The notes under the pieces: generated by a model | Seen by the model: the letters and a program-made list of their open reading frames with translations, nothing else | Database searches by the model: none | What the model was told of the DNA's origin: nothing | NCBI GenBank assembly: GCA_022457065.1 | Contig: JAJGBQ010000005.1 | Location: forward strand, 2,914,001 to 2,978,000 | DNA length: 64,000 nt | Reading direction: 5' to 3' | DNA from: Curvularia sp. ZM96 | Lineage: Eukaryota > Ascomycota > Dothideomycetes > Pleosporales > Pleosporaceae | Part shown: one piece after another, positions 43,985-55,376 of the stretch | Numbering within the stretch: position 1 is the first letter of the stretch | How the letters are laid out: the number at the start of each line of letters is the position of its first letter | Program-made: the position numbers and the translations under genes

Positions 43985-46900
43985 ATGGAAGCAGCAATAA
44001 GGTGGTCACCGCACGCTACGCAGGCCGATCCTCGTTTTATAATCATCGACATCGCGGGGAATAGACTGCGGCTATGTCAGATTGATGAGTTTAGTAAGAG
44101 CAAGGTCAACTACAAACAAATATGTATCCGCGATAAACTGCCAAACTACACGGCATTCGACTGGTCGAAAAAAGACCCGGGTGTGGTTGCTATAGGATCA
44201 ACCTCTGGGGAGGCTACCGTGGTAGCACTTGATCCAGACAAGCCTGACCACGATTACATTCACTCTTTCTCCATACGGCATCAAAGAAAATGCAACTCGA
44301 TTGCTTTCAGCTCGAAGAACCTTTTGGCCGCAGGTTTGGACAGAGTTCGCAACGACGTCTGCCTCAACATCTACGATATGAATGATTCGCGAGTCACAGC
44401 CAAGGATGAGCCGTACAAGAAGTTGGCAAGCTCAGAAGCCATTTCAAGCATTAAGTTTTTTGACCGACAGCCAGACATGCTCGTGACGGGTGTGTCGAGG
44501 CAATACGTGCGCATCTATGATCTCAGAGGTGGGTTTGCACTGGTAATAGCAAATACAACTCTTGCTTATATCCCATAGACTCTAGCACGACGGGCATTGC
44601 ACAATTCCAGACGCGCCAAGTACACAATATCGCTATTGATCCACTAGACGAGAACTACTTTTTGTCAGCGGGCCCTGCAGGCGATCCAACTGTGACAGTT
44701 TGGGATGCACGATTCGTCAAACAGCGTGGAACGTCTGGCGATAACACAAGCAGTGGCTCTGTCCTGGACTTCAAGCCTATAGTAGACAATTCTCAGTCTG
44801 CGTCGATATGGAGTCTACGGTATTCTGGAACCAAGAGGGCCACATTCGGTGTACTGGCCAACACTGGCGAATTCAAAGTCATTGAGCTTGCCCAGCACTC
44901 CCACCAACCTGTAGAAACTGCAGATACGCCGTTTGCACGTGCATGGGCATCTCCCTATTACACTAAAGCGGTGCATCACCTGCGGTATCCGACGCATGAC
45001 AAGGAGCATCGGCAGAGTAACAAGCAACGTATAGTAGCGTACGATTTTATGAGCGTTGGCAGCTCGCTCGAAGGGCAATGTGCACTAGGTCTGCATTCCA
45101 ATCGTGAAGTCGAAGTGCTCAGAGTACCGCCTTCTCCCCCACGCCTCAATGTCAGCGCTCTGGAGGAGATCTACAAGGACCGCAATTGTATCGCTAAACC
45201 GACTCAGCCGCATGGTACAGTAGCAGAAGACATGATTGAGTTGCAAAAACGAGCAACAAGCGCAAAACAAAGAACCGACCTGCAAAACGGGGCAGATTTG
45301 TCAGCCAGCATGCAAGAACTGCATGTAAGCGCTGGCCAACGACGTCTTCCTTTACTCTTGCAGGAATTCAACTCCAAAGTTCCGCTCTCAGACTACCTTG
45401 CCATGCTCCAGGTACCCAAAAGGCGCGTACAAGAAGGCTACTCGCTCAACTGTGCCAAAAACAAGGCAATTGTATCCAACGACCCGTTGTTAGTCGATGC
45501 ATGGACGATAGTGAACAGGATGGATGCCCACGCCTCAAGAGATGGCATGGTAGGCAATGGTCTTGACTTAAAATACCTCGGGGTAAACTCTATTTGGGCG
45601 AACGAACTAACAATGTATGACGAACGACTCATCGATCCGGACGCGAAAACCAGTCAAGAAATGTTTCGAGATGCTGTAAAAGAGATCGTTGCAGCCATGG
45701 AACTTCCACCGTTCCAGGGTGTGCCAACCGAATACCCGGAGAATCGCCAACTCTGTCTCAGTCTCTGCGGCTGGTCCTTGGAGGAATCCGGCGTCCAGCA
45801 GGCGTGCGACGACCTCGTTTCCAGCGGCGAAATCTACAAAGCCATTGTCCTTGCTGTATTCCAAGGCCACAAGGACATTGCTTTGACACTTCTCCGCACT
45901 ATGCTTACTGCGAAGAAGCTCCCGCGAGACGACATTAGTCTTGCGGCTGTCATTGCCTGCGCATCGCCTTCGTCAGGCGTCTCAGCCGATCAGCGAGAAG
46001 CGTGTGCGTGGATGGCAGACATGACTTCCGACCCATATTTGAAGTCTCTCCTGACGTACTTTATCACTGGGGACTGGACAAGCGTAGTTTCGATGCCGCA
46101 GATTTCGCTCCACGACCGCGTAGGCGTAGCCCTAAAGTATCTTCCTGACCCTGTGCTCTCTAATTTCCTCACCGATGCTACAAACACCGCCATCCAAACA
46201 GGAGATATATCCGGACTGCTGCTTACGGGTCTGACAGCACGCTCACTTGACCTACTCACAGTACACATCTCGCAGCAGCCCAGTGCCGGCCTGCAAAACG
46301 CAGTGCTACTCCTCAGCCGCGCGTGTCCACTATATATCCAAGACGCCCGCTGGACCCTGTGGAAAGACATATATCTCGAGCACCTGCAAATCTACCGCAC
46401 ATTCCTCGAGCGCACGCGCTACATCAAAGAGCACAACCAGCTCTCCGTCACACGCGAAGGCCGCAGCGTGAACAAGCCCCAGCAACCCAGTCTAGCCATC
46501 CGCTGCCTAAACTGCCAGCAGAATCTCGCGCTGAGAAAGGATGCTAGAACATCAAAAGGCAGACTCTTGCCTACCATGGCTGCAGCAGGAACAGCAGGGG
46601 GACCAGGAGGACCACATCCCTTCCACCACCGCAGCGTACCTTCATCCTTTGCTGCTAAGCCCCCAGGGGCATCGTCTCAATCGCAACAACAGCAACAGCA
46701 GCAGCAACAACAATCCAAAGCCTCTTCTACACCAGGCCTGCATTGCCCGAATTGTTCGGCCCAAATGCCCCGCTGCGCGCTGTGTATGCTGTGGCTGGGC
46801 ACGCCTGATCCAGCGCGGCAAGGCGGGTACGAGACGCTCAAGGGCGAGGATCGCGAGGCGCGCCTCATGGTGTTTTGCATGAGTTGTACGCACGGGTTTC

Positions 46901-46986
46901 ACGGGCACCATGCGCGGGACTGGTTTGCGAAACATGCCATGTGTCCCGTGCCGGACTGTGGGTGCATGTGTGGACTGATGAAGTGA
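43985..46986 (+). CDS. SEA4: SEA4/MIOS, subunit of the SEA (GATOR2) complex
   Basis: Exons join(43985..44528, 44579..46986) give 983 aa. Sea4 (Mio in animals) belongs to the vacuole-associated GATOR2-type complex that relays amino-acid status to TORC1. The N terminus is a WD40 propeller (about residues 1-350). It has LAAGLDRVRNDVCLNIYD and, after the splice, FLSAGPAGDPTVTVWDARF. An alpha-solenoid follows (about 430-800). A Gly/Pro/Gln-rich loop with ten consecutive Gln codons (46684-46713) separates it from the C-terminal zinc-binding module. That module has HCPNCSAQMPRCALCMLWLG, then FCMSCTHGFHGHHARDWFAK and CPVPDCGCMCGLMK, the RING-like end typical of Mio proteins. The start MEAAIRWSP is preferred over an in-frame codon seven residues upstream. 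Confidence 0.92.
46684..46713 (+). repeat. CAG/CAA repeat encoding ten glutamines in SEA4
   Basis: Ten consecutive CAA or CAG codons lie inside the low-complexity loop before the zinc module. The codons are mixed, which makes length changes less likely than in a pure repeat. Confidence 0.85.
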
Positions 46987-47478
46987 GGTGAGTGTGTTGT
47001 TGAGAAGGGAAAAAGGAGCGGAGTTTAGGAATGAGACAGACAAAGAATTGATTTGCGCACGTATCCATGATATAGTCAAAATCAATAAAGAGAGAGGGGG
47101 GGATTTGTGTTTACAGAAAAAGGTCCTCAAGTCATTGCTCGTTATCTATACATGATAATACTACTTTGTTCTTACAAACATATGGCTCTTTTGTCAACCA
47201 CACCAAGTCTTCTCTCTTTCTCTCTTCTTTCCACAACGATGAGCAAAACCAAAACATAGAGGGTATAAATCGTTACCGCGGCGCGAGAAAGACCCATTCT
47301 CGAACCAATTGCTTCCGTCACCGCGGTTGCCGTGAAACAGACCAGACAAGATAGTATCCTCTGGTCATCCAACCATGCCATAAGACGCAAAATAAAACAC
47401 GCCACAAAACTCCTGGTGTATGCATGGTAAAACAGACTGAGAGCAACAAAACGCAAGACGAGAACTCAGAGTCTAGTC
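46987..47478. other. Convergent intergenic interval
   Basis: A 492-bp stretch between the stop codons of SEA4 and GRR1. It includes AATAAA at 47083-47088, fitting a poly(A) signal for SEA4. No coding frame is convincing. Confidence 0.5.
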
Positions 47479-49372
47479 TTATCCGGCCATTTCGCTGTCG
47501 TTGCCGAACTCGTCTTCTTCATCAATGGCCATGATGTTGGCCTGGGCCGTTACGGTCATCATGTTGTCACCGTCTTCGTCTTCATGGTACATGGTGCCGT
47601 CGTCAACGCCGAAGCCATCGGCGTCACGATCCATATCTTCTCCGCCGTTGGTGTTCATAAAGACGCGGAGACGCTGAACACCAATGCCACTGAAGACACA
47701 GAAGACTTCACGCTGATGGTCGTTGAACTCGGCAGGTGCTTCGCGGCAAAAGGCAAGAAGGTCTTCGCGCAAAAAGGCTTGAATGCCGGTGAGAGAGAGA
47801 TGGGTAAGGCAGGGACAAGCCTTCAATAGCGCGTGGATGCCCTGGGTCTGTTAGCAAGAAGCACAATTGAACCGTAACAAAGGATAAACTCACGGCCAAG
47901 GAGAGATTAGTGCAGTAGCTGAGATGTACTCTCTCAAGCACACTGGGCGCAATGGGCCCAGAAGAACCAATTTGCTTTGGTTTTGCAAGGGCAAATATAC
48001 TGCGGTCTGTGATGGCTGCGCACTTGACCAGACCAATACGCTTGAGTTTGGGCAGACTTGCGAGCTGCATGACAGAAGCGTCTGTCAGAGCCGTACAGCA
48101 CGCCAAGTCAATGTAGCGGATGCGGTTACAAAGCTTGACCAGTGCAGAGACGCCGACGTCTGTGATGCGCGAGCAGTGTCCAAGATGTATGTAGTGCAGG
48201 TTCTTGCCAAGACGTGTAATGGCCATGACAGCCCGGTCTGTAATGTTACGGCATTTGGCAAGGACCAGGTTGCGGAGCCTCGGCGCGGCTTGTATGATCT
48301 TCTGGACGCCAGCATCCTGAAGTTCGCCACAGTCAGTAAGATCGAGAATGCGCAGACAGTCATAGGTGGCCTCGGCAGGGAGGCGCAGGAAGGCTTGGTC
48401 GGTAATCTTTGCGCAGTGGGCCAAACGCAGTTCGCGGAGATTGGGGCCTTCGGTGATGAGCGTGGTAATGGAGGCATCGTCGAGGTTTCTGCAGTCGTGC
48501 AGGTCGATTTCGAGCATGTAGCGACAGTTTCTAGCAAAAGCGATGATGCTCTTGTCGCTCAGCTGCGAACAGCCATTCAGCTTGAGGCGCTTCAGATGCC
48601 TACAGCTCTTGGCAACCGCCTCGAGCGACTCGTCGGTAATCTTCTTGCAGTTTGTGATGTTGAGGCCTTGTAGGCGGATAGCGTGCTCGGCCAGTGTATA
48701 CATGGTCCTGTCGGTGATGGATTCGACGTTTGTGACGTCGAGGGCTAGGATATATCGGTTGCCCTCGAGCATGGCCTCGAGACTCAGATCAGTGAGTTTG
48801 GTGCAGTTGGTCAATGTCAGACGCTCCACACGCTTGCAGCTTGAGAGAGGCTTCAGGGTGCCGTCGCTGACTTCGTGGCCCAGGGCGGCTAGGTTCAGGC
48901 GCTTGATGAGGCTGCTGTAGTCGAAGAAGCTGTTGAATGTCTGGACGGTGCGGATGACGCTCTGGACGTTGGACCACTTGTTTGTCGAAGGGCGGTGCCA
49001 CAGCAGGCCCACGCTGTTTCCGGCCCATGTCTTGGAGACGAGCATGCAGTTCTTGAGGTCGGTAGGAGAGGCCAACTTTGCGAAGACGGCAATCATGAGC
49101 TCGGCGGGCAGGCGGGAGATGGGCGAGACGCGGTGCTGCTCCTCGATGGCGCGTCTGCGGGCCTCGTCATCCGAGTCTGGGGATATCGAGGGGGCGAGGG
49201 AGGAGAGCGAGTCGTTGGACTGCAGCATGACGGAATCCTTGTCCTCATCGTCGTCGAAGCCGCGTTCGGGCGAGGTCGAGGCTGACGAGTCGGAGCGTGA
49301 GGCGCTGGCGTCTCTCTGCGGGCGCCGTGACTGTCGGACACGGGCGATGTTTGCGTGCTCGGCCACGGCCAT
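47479..49372 (-). CDS. GRR1: GRR1-type F-box/leucine-rich-repeat protein of SCF ubiquitin ligase
   Basis: Exons join(49372..47894, 47841..47479) give 613 aa, near the size of Aspergillus GrrA and much shorter than yeast Grr1 (1151 aa). Grr1 is the substrate receptor of an SCF ubiquitin ligase, acting in nutrient response, cell cycle and, in Aspergillus, meiosis. Residues 1-80 are disordered and acidic. The F-box is about 85-130 (ISRLPAELMIAVFAKLASP). About thirteen cysteine-containing leucine-rich repeats follow, such as LNITNCKKITDESLEAVAKS. The C-terminal tail after the splice includes REVFCVFSGIGVQRLR and is strongly acidic. The ATG at 49372 has an ideal CCACCATGG context. The frame stays open for 72 codons upstream but has no ATG there. 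The 52-nt intron has a GTGAGT donor and TGCTAAC branch. Confidence 0.94.
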
Positions 49373-50685
49373 GGTGGTGGTATAGCAAGGGTATGAGGTG
49401 GGGGAGCTGGCTGAGGATGTGCGCGGGGGGTTGTAGAGGCAGACGGATCGGGCAGCGGGAGCGGCGGGTCGAGTCAGGCTGTAACGCGGGCAGGCAAAGA
49501 CGCAAACGAGCAAGCAGGCAGTAGGCTTATGAAGCCAGCATGTACAGCAGACAGCTGGGGAGGGGCCGGTGAAGGAGTGCGAGGGCACAAGACCAGGGTG
49601 GAGCAGGTCGCCGGGCTAAATACAGGCAGGGAACGAGGCAGTGAATAGGAAACAAAGGGTTTCAAGCGGCTGGGCAGTGACGAAGGACGCCCATGCCTCA
49701 GCCTCAGATTCGTCACATGTCCGCCAAGACGTCGCCCAAAGCGTCTGTCGTCTGCTGTCGTCTGCCCTCTTTTGCCCTCCTCCCTCTTTTCCGCCTGCCA
49801 TTGCGCCCAAACCGTCGGCATCGCGGTGCCTCGACCCCCGACTCGCCCTGCATAGGTTAAGACTTCATCCCCCGAGCCCGCGTTTCGAGGGCGCAGAAGC
49901 AATGCGCAATGACACACCACACCTAAACGCCCAGGCACCTGCTACGCCGTGGTACTCTGCCCTGGCAGCCTGCGTGCGATGACAGCTCTCGCCAGGCGCG
50001 TACACAGGCCAAACATTGGTTCGGGGTCGTCATGGCCGAGACGTCTTCGTTGCGCTGCACCCGTGGATCCGTCGACGTGTCTGCGCTCCGCCCACCAGCA
50101 ACTGGCCCACACAAGCTGCCAACACCAAAGGCCAACAGCGCCGTGTGCCTGTCTGTGCCCGTGTTTGTCGTCGTGTTTGATAGTCTCTGCATACACAATC
50201 CGTCAGGCATCGACGTGTGGTGTGCCCAATCAGGGCCCCTCGAATGAAACCGGTGCTGAGCCTTGGCGGCCGTCCAGTGTGGCCATGGATGATGGCTGCT
50301 TTTGCCCGTCTCCCGCGGGCAGAGCACAGCTCCCCGCTCCGTGTGCGCTGCAGCCGTGTGTAGACGTAGGAATGCGTGATGTCGATGCTGCGTGCAGGGC
50401 TGGCGACAACCCAGCAACTGCTTGCTGTACTGTCTGTCGAGACTTGTGACGTTGACCCCCCAAAGAGCGTGTGGCTTTGCCCATGCGGTCCCAGGTTGCA
50501 GGGGTCCGTTCACGGCCCTCCCATCACAACCATCTCGGCGCATGCCACCTTTACTCAACACCACCGCCCTCGCACCCCTCCGCCTCGCGCTGGCCTGCTC
50601 TGCCCCTCGCCCTGCTTCCTCGATGCGCAAGATATAGCCACCCCGCCGTCGCCCTGCTCCGCTGCAGTCTCCCTCACCGCCCATC
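49373..50685. promoter_or_regulatory. Divergent region between GRR1 and the Ark1-like kinase
   Basis: This GC-rich 1.3-kb interval lies between two divergent start codons and should carry both promoters and long 5' leaders. Frames of up to 254 codons (49923-50687 minus) cross it, but their composition is that of GC-rich noncoding DNA. The last 150 bp before the kinase are strongly pyrimidine-rich. Confidence 0.5.
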
Positions 50686-53600
50686 ATGTCCTCTGCTCGC
50701 TATGCTCCCTCGGCCGCCATGCCCATGGCCCAACAGGCCGCATACCGCGCCCCAGGCCCTATCGCCGTCTCCAATGGCCCCCCGGGCACCTTTGCCCCCG
50801 GCACAAAAGTCCAGGTCGGCAACCACCGCGTCACAATCGAAAAGTACCTTTCCGAGGGTGGCTTCGCGCACGTCTACCTGGTCCGCGTCCCAAAGACAGA
50901 CTCCAAGACACCAGAGACGGCCGTGCTCAAGCGAGTAGCCTGTGCAGATAAAGAGGCCCTGGCAAACATGCGCACAGAGGTGGAGACGATGAAGAAGCTC
51001 AAGGGCCACAGTAAGATTGTCACTTACATGGACTCGCACGCCTCGCAGCTCAAGTCGGGCGGCTACGAGGTCTTCCTACTCATGGAGTTTTGCTCGGGCG
51101 GAGGTCTTATCGACTTTATGAACACCAGGCTGCAGCATAGATTGACGGAGCCTGAGATTCTGCACATCTTCTCCGATGTCGTCGAGGGCGTGGCAACCAT
51201 GCACTACCTCAAGCCACCGCTCCTCCACCGTGATCTCAAGGTCGAAAACGTCCTCATTACCACCGTCAATGGCAACAAGATATACAAGCTCTGTGATTTT
51301 GGCTCTACAGCGCCCCCGCGCCCAGCTGCTACTACCGCTGCCGAGGGCAGGCTGATTGAAGATGACGTCCAACGCCACACTACACTGCAGTACCGCAGTC
51401 CCGAAATGATTGACGTATACCGCAAGCAGCCAATAGACGAAAAGAGTGACATCTGGGCCCTGGGCGTGCTGCTGTACAAACTATGTTACTACACTACCCC
51501 CTTTGAAGAGGTGGGCCAGATGGCCATCCTCAATGCCTCGTTCAAATACCCAGCATACCCACAGTTCTCAGATAGGATCAAAGCACTCATAGGTGGGTGC
51601 TTTCATAAGCAGGCCACTGGCACAGCTAACCCTTGACAGGTTCAATGTTGCGCGAGAATCCTCAGCATCGTCCAAATATCTATCAGGTGGTTGCCGAGGT
51701 CTGCTCGATGCGCCATCGCCCGATTCCCATCAAAGATGTATGTATCAGATACTGGTTCGACTATCACCTGCTAAGACGTGCCAGATCTACTCTGGCAGGA
51801 CTCAATCAGAAACTCGGCAGCACCAGCAACTGCCTCCCTCGGAGCCTCAGGTCTCTACACCCCCACCTGTCGTGGGTTTGCAACGCGTTGCTCCTACGGT
51901 ACAGGTTCAACAATTACCAGATATTACACCCATGAGGAGAGGTCGACCAACAGGACCAGCTCAGCAACCTCCAGCAGCGCCCAGGGCTAACCCATCGCCC
52001 ATGAGAGGGACCACCTCCGATCCCTTTGCGGCGCTTGATTCTCAGGATGTCCAAGTGAGACGTGCTGCAGCTGACGAGCTTGCGTCTCGCTTTCCATCTC
52101 TGGATGAATTCTCTTTGTTGCACGACAGAGGCCAGAAGTTTGAATTTGGGGAAGCGCCGGTTTCTTCTGATCCAGAATTGAGCAAACGTGTTACAGATGC
52201 ATTGGCAGACGAGGCTTTTGTATCTCCTCCACTCTCAAAGGTCGATTCTGCACCTGGTGTGAAACCCTCGACTGTATCTTCGGGTGGTCTTTCGAGAACT
52301 ACATCACTAAGAAAATCCACACCCCATGAATCCAAGGACAACTCACAACCGCCCAGTCAGGACATATACCAGCCCATTCCACAGAGAGTTAACATGGTAT
52401 CTACTGGGGTGCAAACATCCCCACGGGCATCCCCCATCTCTGCACCACAAAAATACCCAGACGTCAATAGCCGTCCAATCTGGAAGGTCCCTCTGAGCTC
52501 GCACCACAGTCGAGCCTCAAGCCAATCGCGCTCGTTTGAGAAACCGCCTGGAAGCCCTCTGTCGAGCCCAGCTCTGAAGCCCGAACATGCTTTGCCCGCA
52601 CGACCATCATTTGAATCAAGATCAAAATCTCAGCTCAGCATCCCCAGATCACCTGCATCGGCAAGGCCCTCGTTGGAGAGCCAACGCCCAACCAACATGG
52701 AAATTGGCTCTGCCATAGACCGCTCGAGATCTGCAAACTCAAACTCGCGCCCAGTCAGCATACACGTCGAGTCAAACCTTGACTATTTGCGCGACCGAGA
52801 GATGACACCCGGCCGAAACTTTGACGCGCCATCACTGTTACGTCGCACAACTTCACATGCAGTGGATGATTCGGAGCCTGAAGAGAGAAATGTCCGGTCG
52901 AGCGTAGACTTTCTCCGAAGCATGGAACAGGAAGAGCACGGCCACAAACATCGCCGCAGCAGCTCGCAGACCAAGCACGGCAAACGCGGTAGTTTGACCA
53001 ACATTGTCAAGGGTAAATTTGGTGATGCCTTCCGTCGCTTTGAGACGACTGGAAAGACACCCGAGCATGAGCGTGACCAGCCATCCATGACACTAGGCAA
53101 CGACCAGCACATGAGCTCCAAGGGTGGTTTGACTCCCATTGCTGGCTCTGAAGCCACAGGTGGCCTAAGCGACGATGACCGCAGCGCCATTGACGAAACT
53201 CAGGACCTGTCCCCAGAGGTTCGACGGGAGTTGGAAAAGCGGCAGTTGGCCGAAGAAGAGCGCCGTGTGGAAGCTGCTGCTGCAGAGTACAAGCAACGGA
53301 TGGCAATGCAAGCCGAAGGAAAGGCAAAGCCAGGCCCATCCAAGGCCTCCACTATCCAAAGCCGTGTCAAGAATCTCCTCGAGGAAAGCAACAAGCCAGC
53401 CCCTGCCAGCCGCACAGCCGAAGGTTACGGAAAATACACTGACACAGGTAAACCGCTGCCCATGCGACCCCAAGACCAAAGTGGGACCAGTTCACGCCCG
53501 CAACCTCCTGTTGTCGCTCGGAAGCCTGTAAATGTGCCTTCTCAGCCACAACAGCAAGATGTCAGCTATGCAAAACCCTCATCAGCATCGTCCTCGATCC

Positions 53601-53932
53601 GACCCAACATGCCGCCACCCAACCCTTCTGCTTCAGCCCCGCCTACCATCAGCAATATGCGCAACCCATCTGGCCCTCCTCCCCGTGCGCCCAAGCCAAA
53701 AGCCCTCCAGACGGGCACTCCAGTCATCCCGCCTTCCTCATCCTCTCCCACCAAGTCCACTGCTGGAAGAGATTACAACAATGACACTAATACTAATAAA
53801 CCCTTACCGCCTGCTGGGAACAACAATACCGATGACCTGGACGTCGACACATTCACCAAGCGGTATCCTAGTCTGAGCGGCTTGGAAATGGTCGAGACGG
53901 AGATTCCAAGGCATAGAGTAAGAGATGTATGA
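50686..53932 (+). CDS. Ark1/Prk1-family (NAK) serine/threonine kinase
   Basis: Exons join(50686..51592, 51640..51737, 51785..53932) give 1050 aa. Kinases of this family phosphorylate endocytic coat proteins and so control disassembly of actin patches. The kinase domain covers about residues 42-330. Its Gly-rich loop reads LSEGGFAHVYLV, the lysine is in AVLKRV, and the catalytic loop HRDLKVENVL contains Asp183. DFG is at 204-206 and the activation-segment end YRSPEMIDVY carries SPE in place of APE. A conserved DPFAALD...DELASRFPSLDEFSLLHD element follows near residue 415. The rest is long, Ser/Pro-rich and disordered, with a helix-rich Glu/Arg stretch near 810-850. The end LDVDTFTKRYPSLSGLEMVE looks like a conserved C-terminal peptide. 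The introns are 47 nt each. The third exon starts in phase 0 after KD. Confidence 0.92.
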
Positions 53933-54712
53933 TTTCCGTCTAGACAAGCGTCATTAACATTGTGTTGGTGTTATTGTTGTTATAGTAGTAGTGGGATAAA
54001 AAAAGCACAGGCGAGACGAGGGGGCCAGGTATATCGAGATGTTCTTTTCTCTTTTCTCTCTGTCTCTCTTCGCTCCTTTTTCTTCTTTCTCTCTCTCTCT
54101 CTTTCGATTCCTCTCTTGCATAGCGTAGCATAGAAACAAGTGCATTTCCCTTTTGAAGCAAAGAAAGGGAAATGTGGGGGGGAAATCGCCCACATTGTTG
54201 TGTAAGTGTATGGATCTAGGCATACACGGCAAAGAAAAAAAGCAGAAACCCAAGTGAAAACCCTATAGACGAGGCGAATGGATTTATCAGTCATAGACAT
54301 ACACTGCGTCTTGTTGTACATGTTTGTCTGCTGTCTGTTATATGTTAAAGTACCGTCAGTGTTCATCAGAGCGTAAGAGCACACAGCGCGGGGCGCCACC
54401 TCATGAAGGAGAACTTTTTCTCCACACATCAAATCAGTCCACACGTCAAAAAATGGCACAACCAAATACGTTGATCCTTTCTCATTGGTATCATAGCACT
54501 CTTCCCTGTCGAAGAAGAAGAGGCCAGTCTAGATTCTCTACAACCAATCGTACCACATCATAGATCCCCTCACGTCTCCCAACCAGACTCCATTCACCAC
54601 ACCCGGCACGTTGCCGTCCCTAAGCCGCGGGAGAAAAGGTCTTGATTGTGCGAAAGTAAAAGCCGTTAGGTCGATGAGGCATCATGCTCTCCTAGAACGG
54701 GAGAGAGCACGT
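53933..54712. other. Convergent intergenic interval with CT microsatellite
   Basis: A 780-bp stretch between the stop codons of the kinase and eS12. It has a CT dinucleotide run at about 54089-54102 inside a pyrimidine-rich tract (54040-54115). No gene is seen. Confidence 0.55.
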
Positions 54713-55376
54713 TTACTGCTCGGTCTGGAAGTAGTTGAGGAGGATGCTGCGCTCCTGGGACTCCTCACCCCAGTCCTTGACGACAACGCAAGAGCAGTTG
54801 ACGACCTTGCGGGGGTTACCCTCACGGTCGATCTGGCCTGTTGAAAAATCCTGTTAGCCAAAAAAATCTCCGCCTGAGATCAGGAAGAGTAAAACGTACA
54901 AAGACCAGCCCACTCGCCGAGCTGCTTGCCATCGGGGACCTTGATGAGAGGAATCTTGTGCTCGGAGCACAGGGCAACAACGAGCTTCTTGTAGGCCTCC
55001 TCCTCGCAAGCCTCGTTGAGGACGCACATGTGCGCCTCACGGCGGTCGAGGGCCTTGGAGGCCTCGCGCAGACCGCGGGCCAGGCCGTCGTGGATGAGAG
55101 CGAGCTTAAGGACGCCCTTGAGCGCCTCGAGCACGCTCATCTGGCCCTTGCCGCCGGATGCATCGGCAGAGACCTCGACCTCGGCGGCCGCGCTGACTTG
55201 GGACTTGGTATCGTCTTCTCCGTCCGACTGTGGTGCTTCATGTCAGCGGCAGAATTCTTCCAATGGATGGCGGGGGAGGCAAGGCAAGGCTGGGCTGGCA
55301 AGAATGCTGCAGCATTGCTTTCTCTAAGCTGGCCCTGCCAATGCCTCAAACGGTGCGGGAGATGGGTGCGTACCAT
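54713..55376 (-). CDS. RPS12: Cytosolic 40S ribosomal protein eS12
   Basis: Exons join(55376..55374, 55227..54900, 54837..54713) give 151 aa (yeast 143, human 132). eS12 sits on the small-subunit beak and is a KOW-less L7Ae-like fold protein. The core includes VLEALKGVLKLALIHDGLARG, ALDRREAHMCVLNEAC and HKIPLIKVPDGKQLGEWAGLC. The C-terminal exon encodes QIDREGNPRKVVNCSCVVV and ends YFQTEQ. The N terminus is acidic. The first exon contains only the ATG. This is required because the second exon begins TCGGACGGAGAAGAC with no Met before an internal one at residue 32, and ATG|GTACGC ... CACCACAG|TCG joins in frame. The first intron is 146 nt. Intron placement right after the start codon is common in fungal ribosomal-protein genes. 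Confidence 0.93.

Noticed and set aside
47924..48673. 249-codon plus-strand frame inside GRR1
   Set aside because: It is antisense to the leucine-rich repeats; the regular repeat codons keep the opposite frame open. Composition is not protein-like.
49923..50687. 254-codon minus-strand frame between GRR1 and the kinase
   Set aside because: Lies in GC-rich DNA where stop codons are rare. It overlaps equally long frames on the other strand and shows no domain or plausible splice context.
54040..54115. Possible transposon remnant or functional repeat in the pyrimidine-rich tract
   Set aside because: It is a simple CT microsatellite in a 3' flank with no terminal repeats or coding remains.
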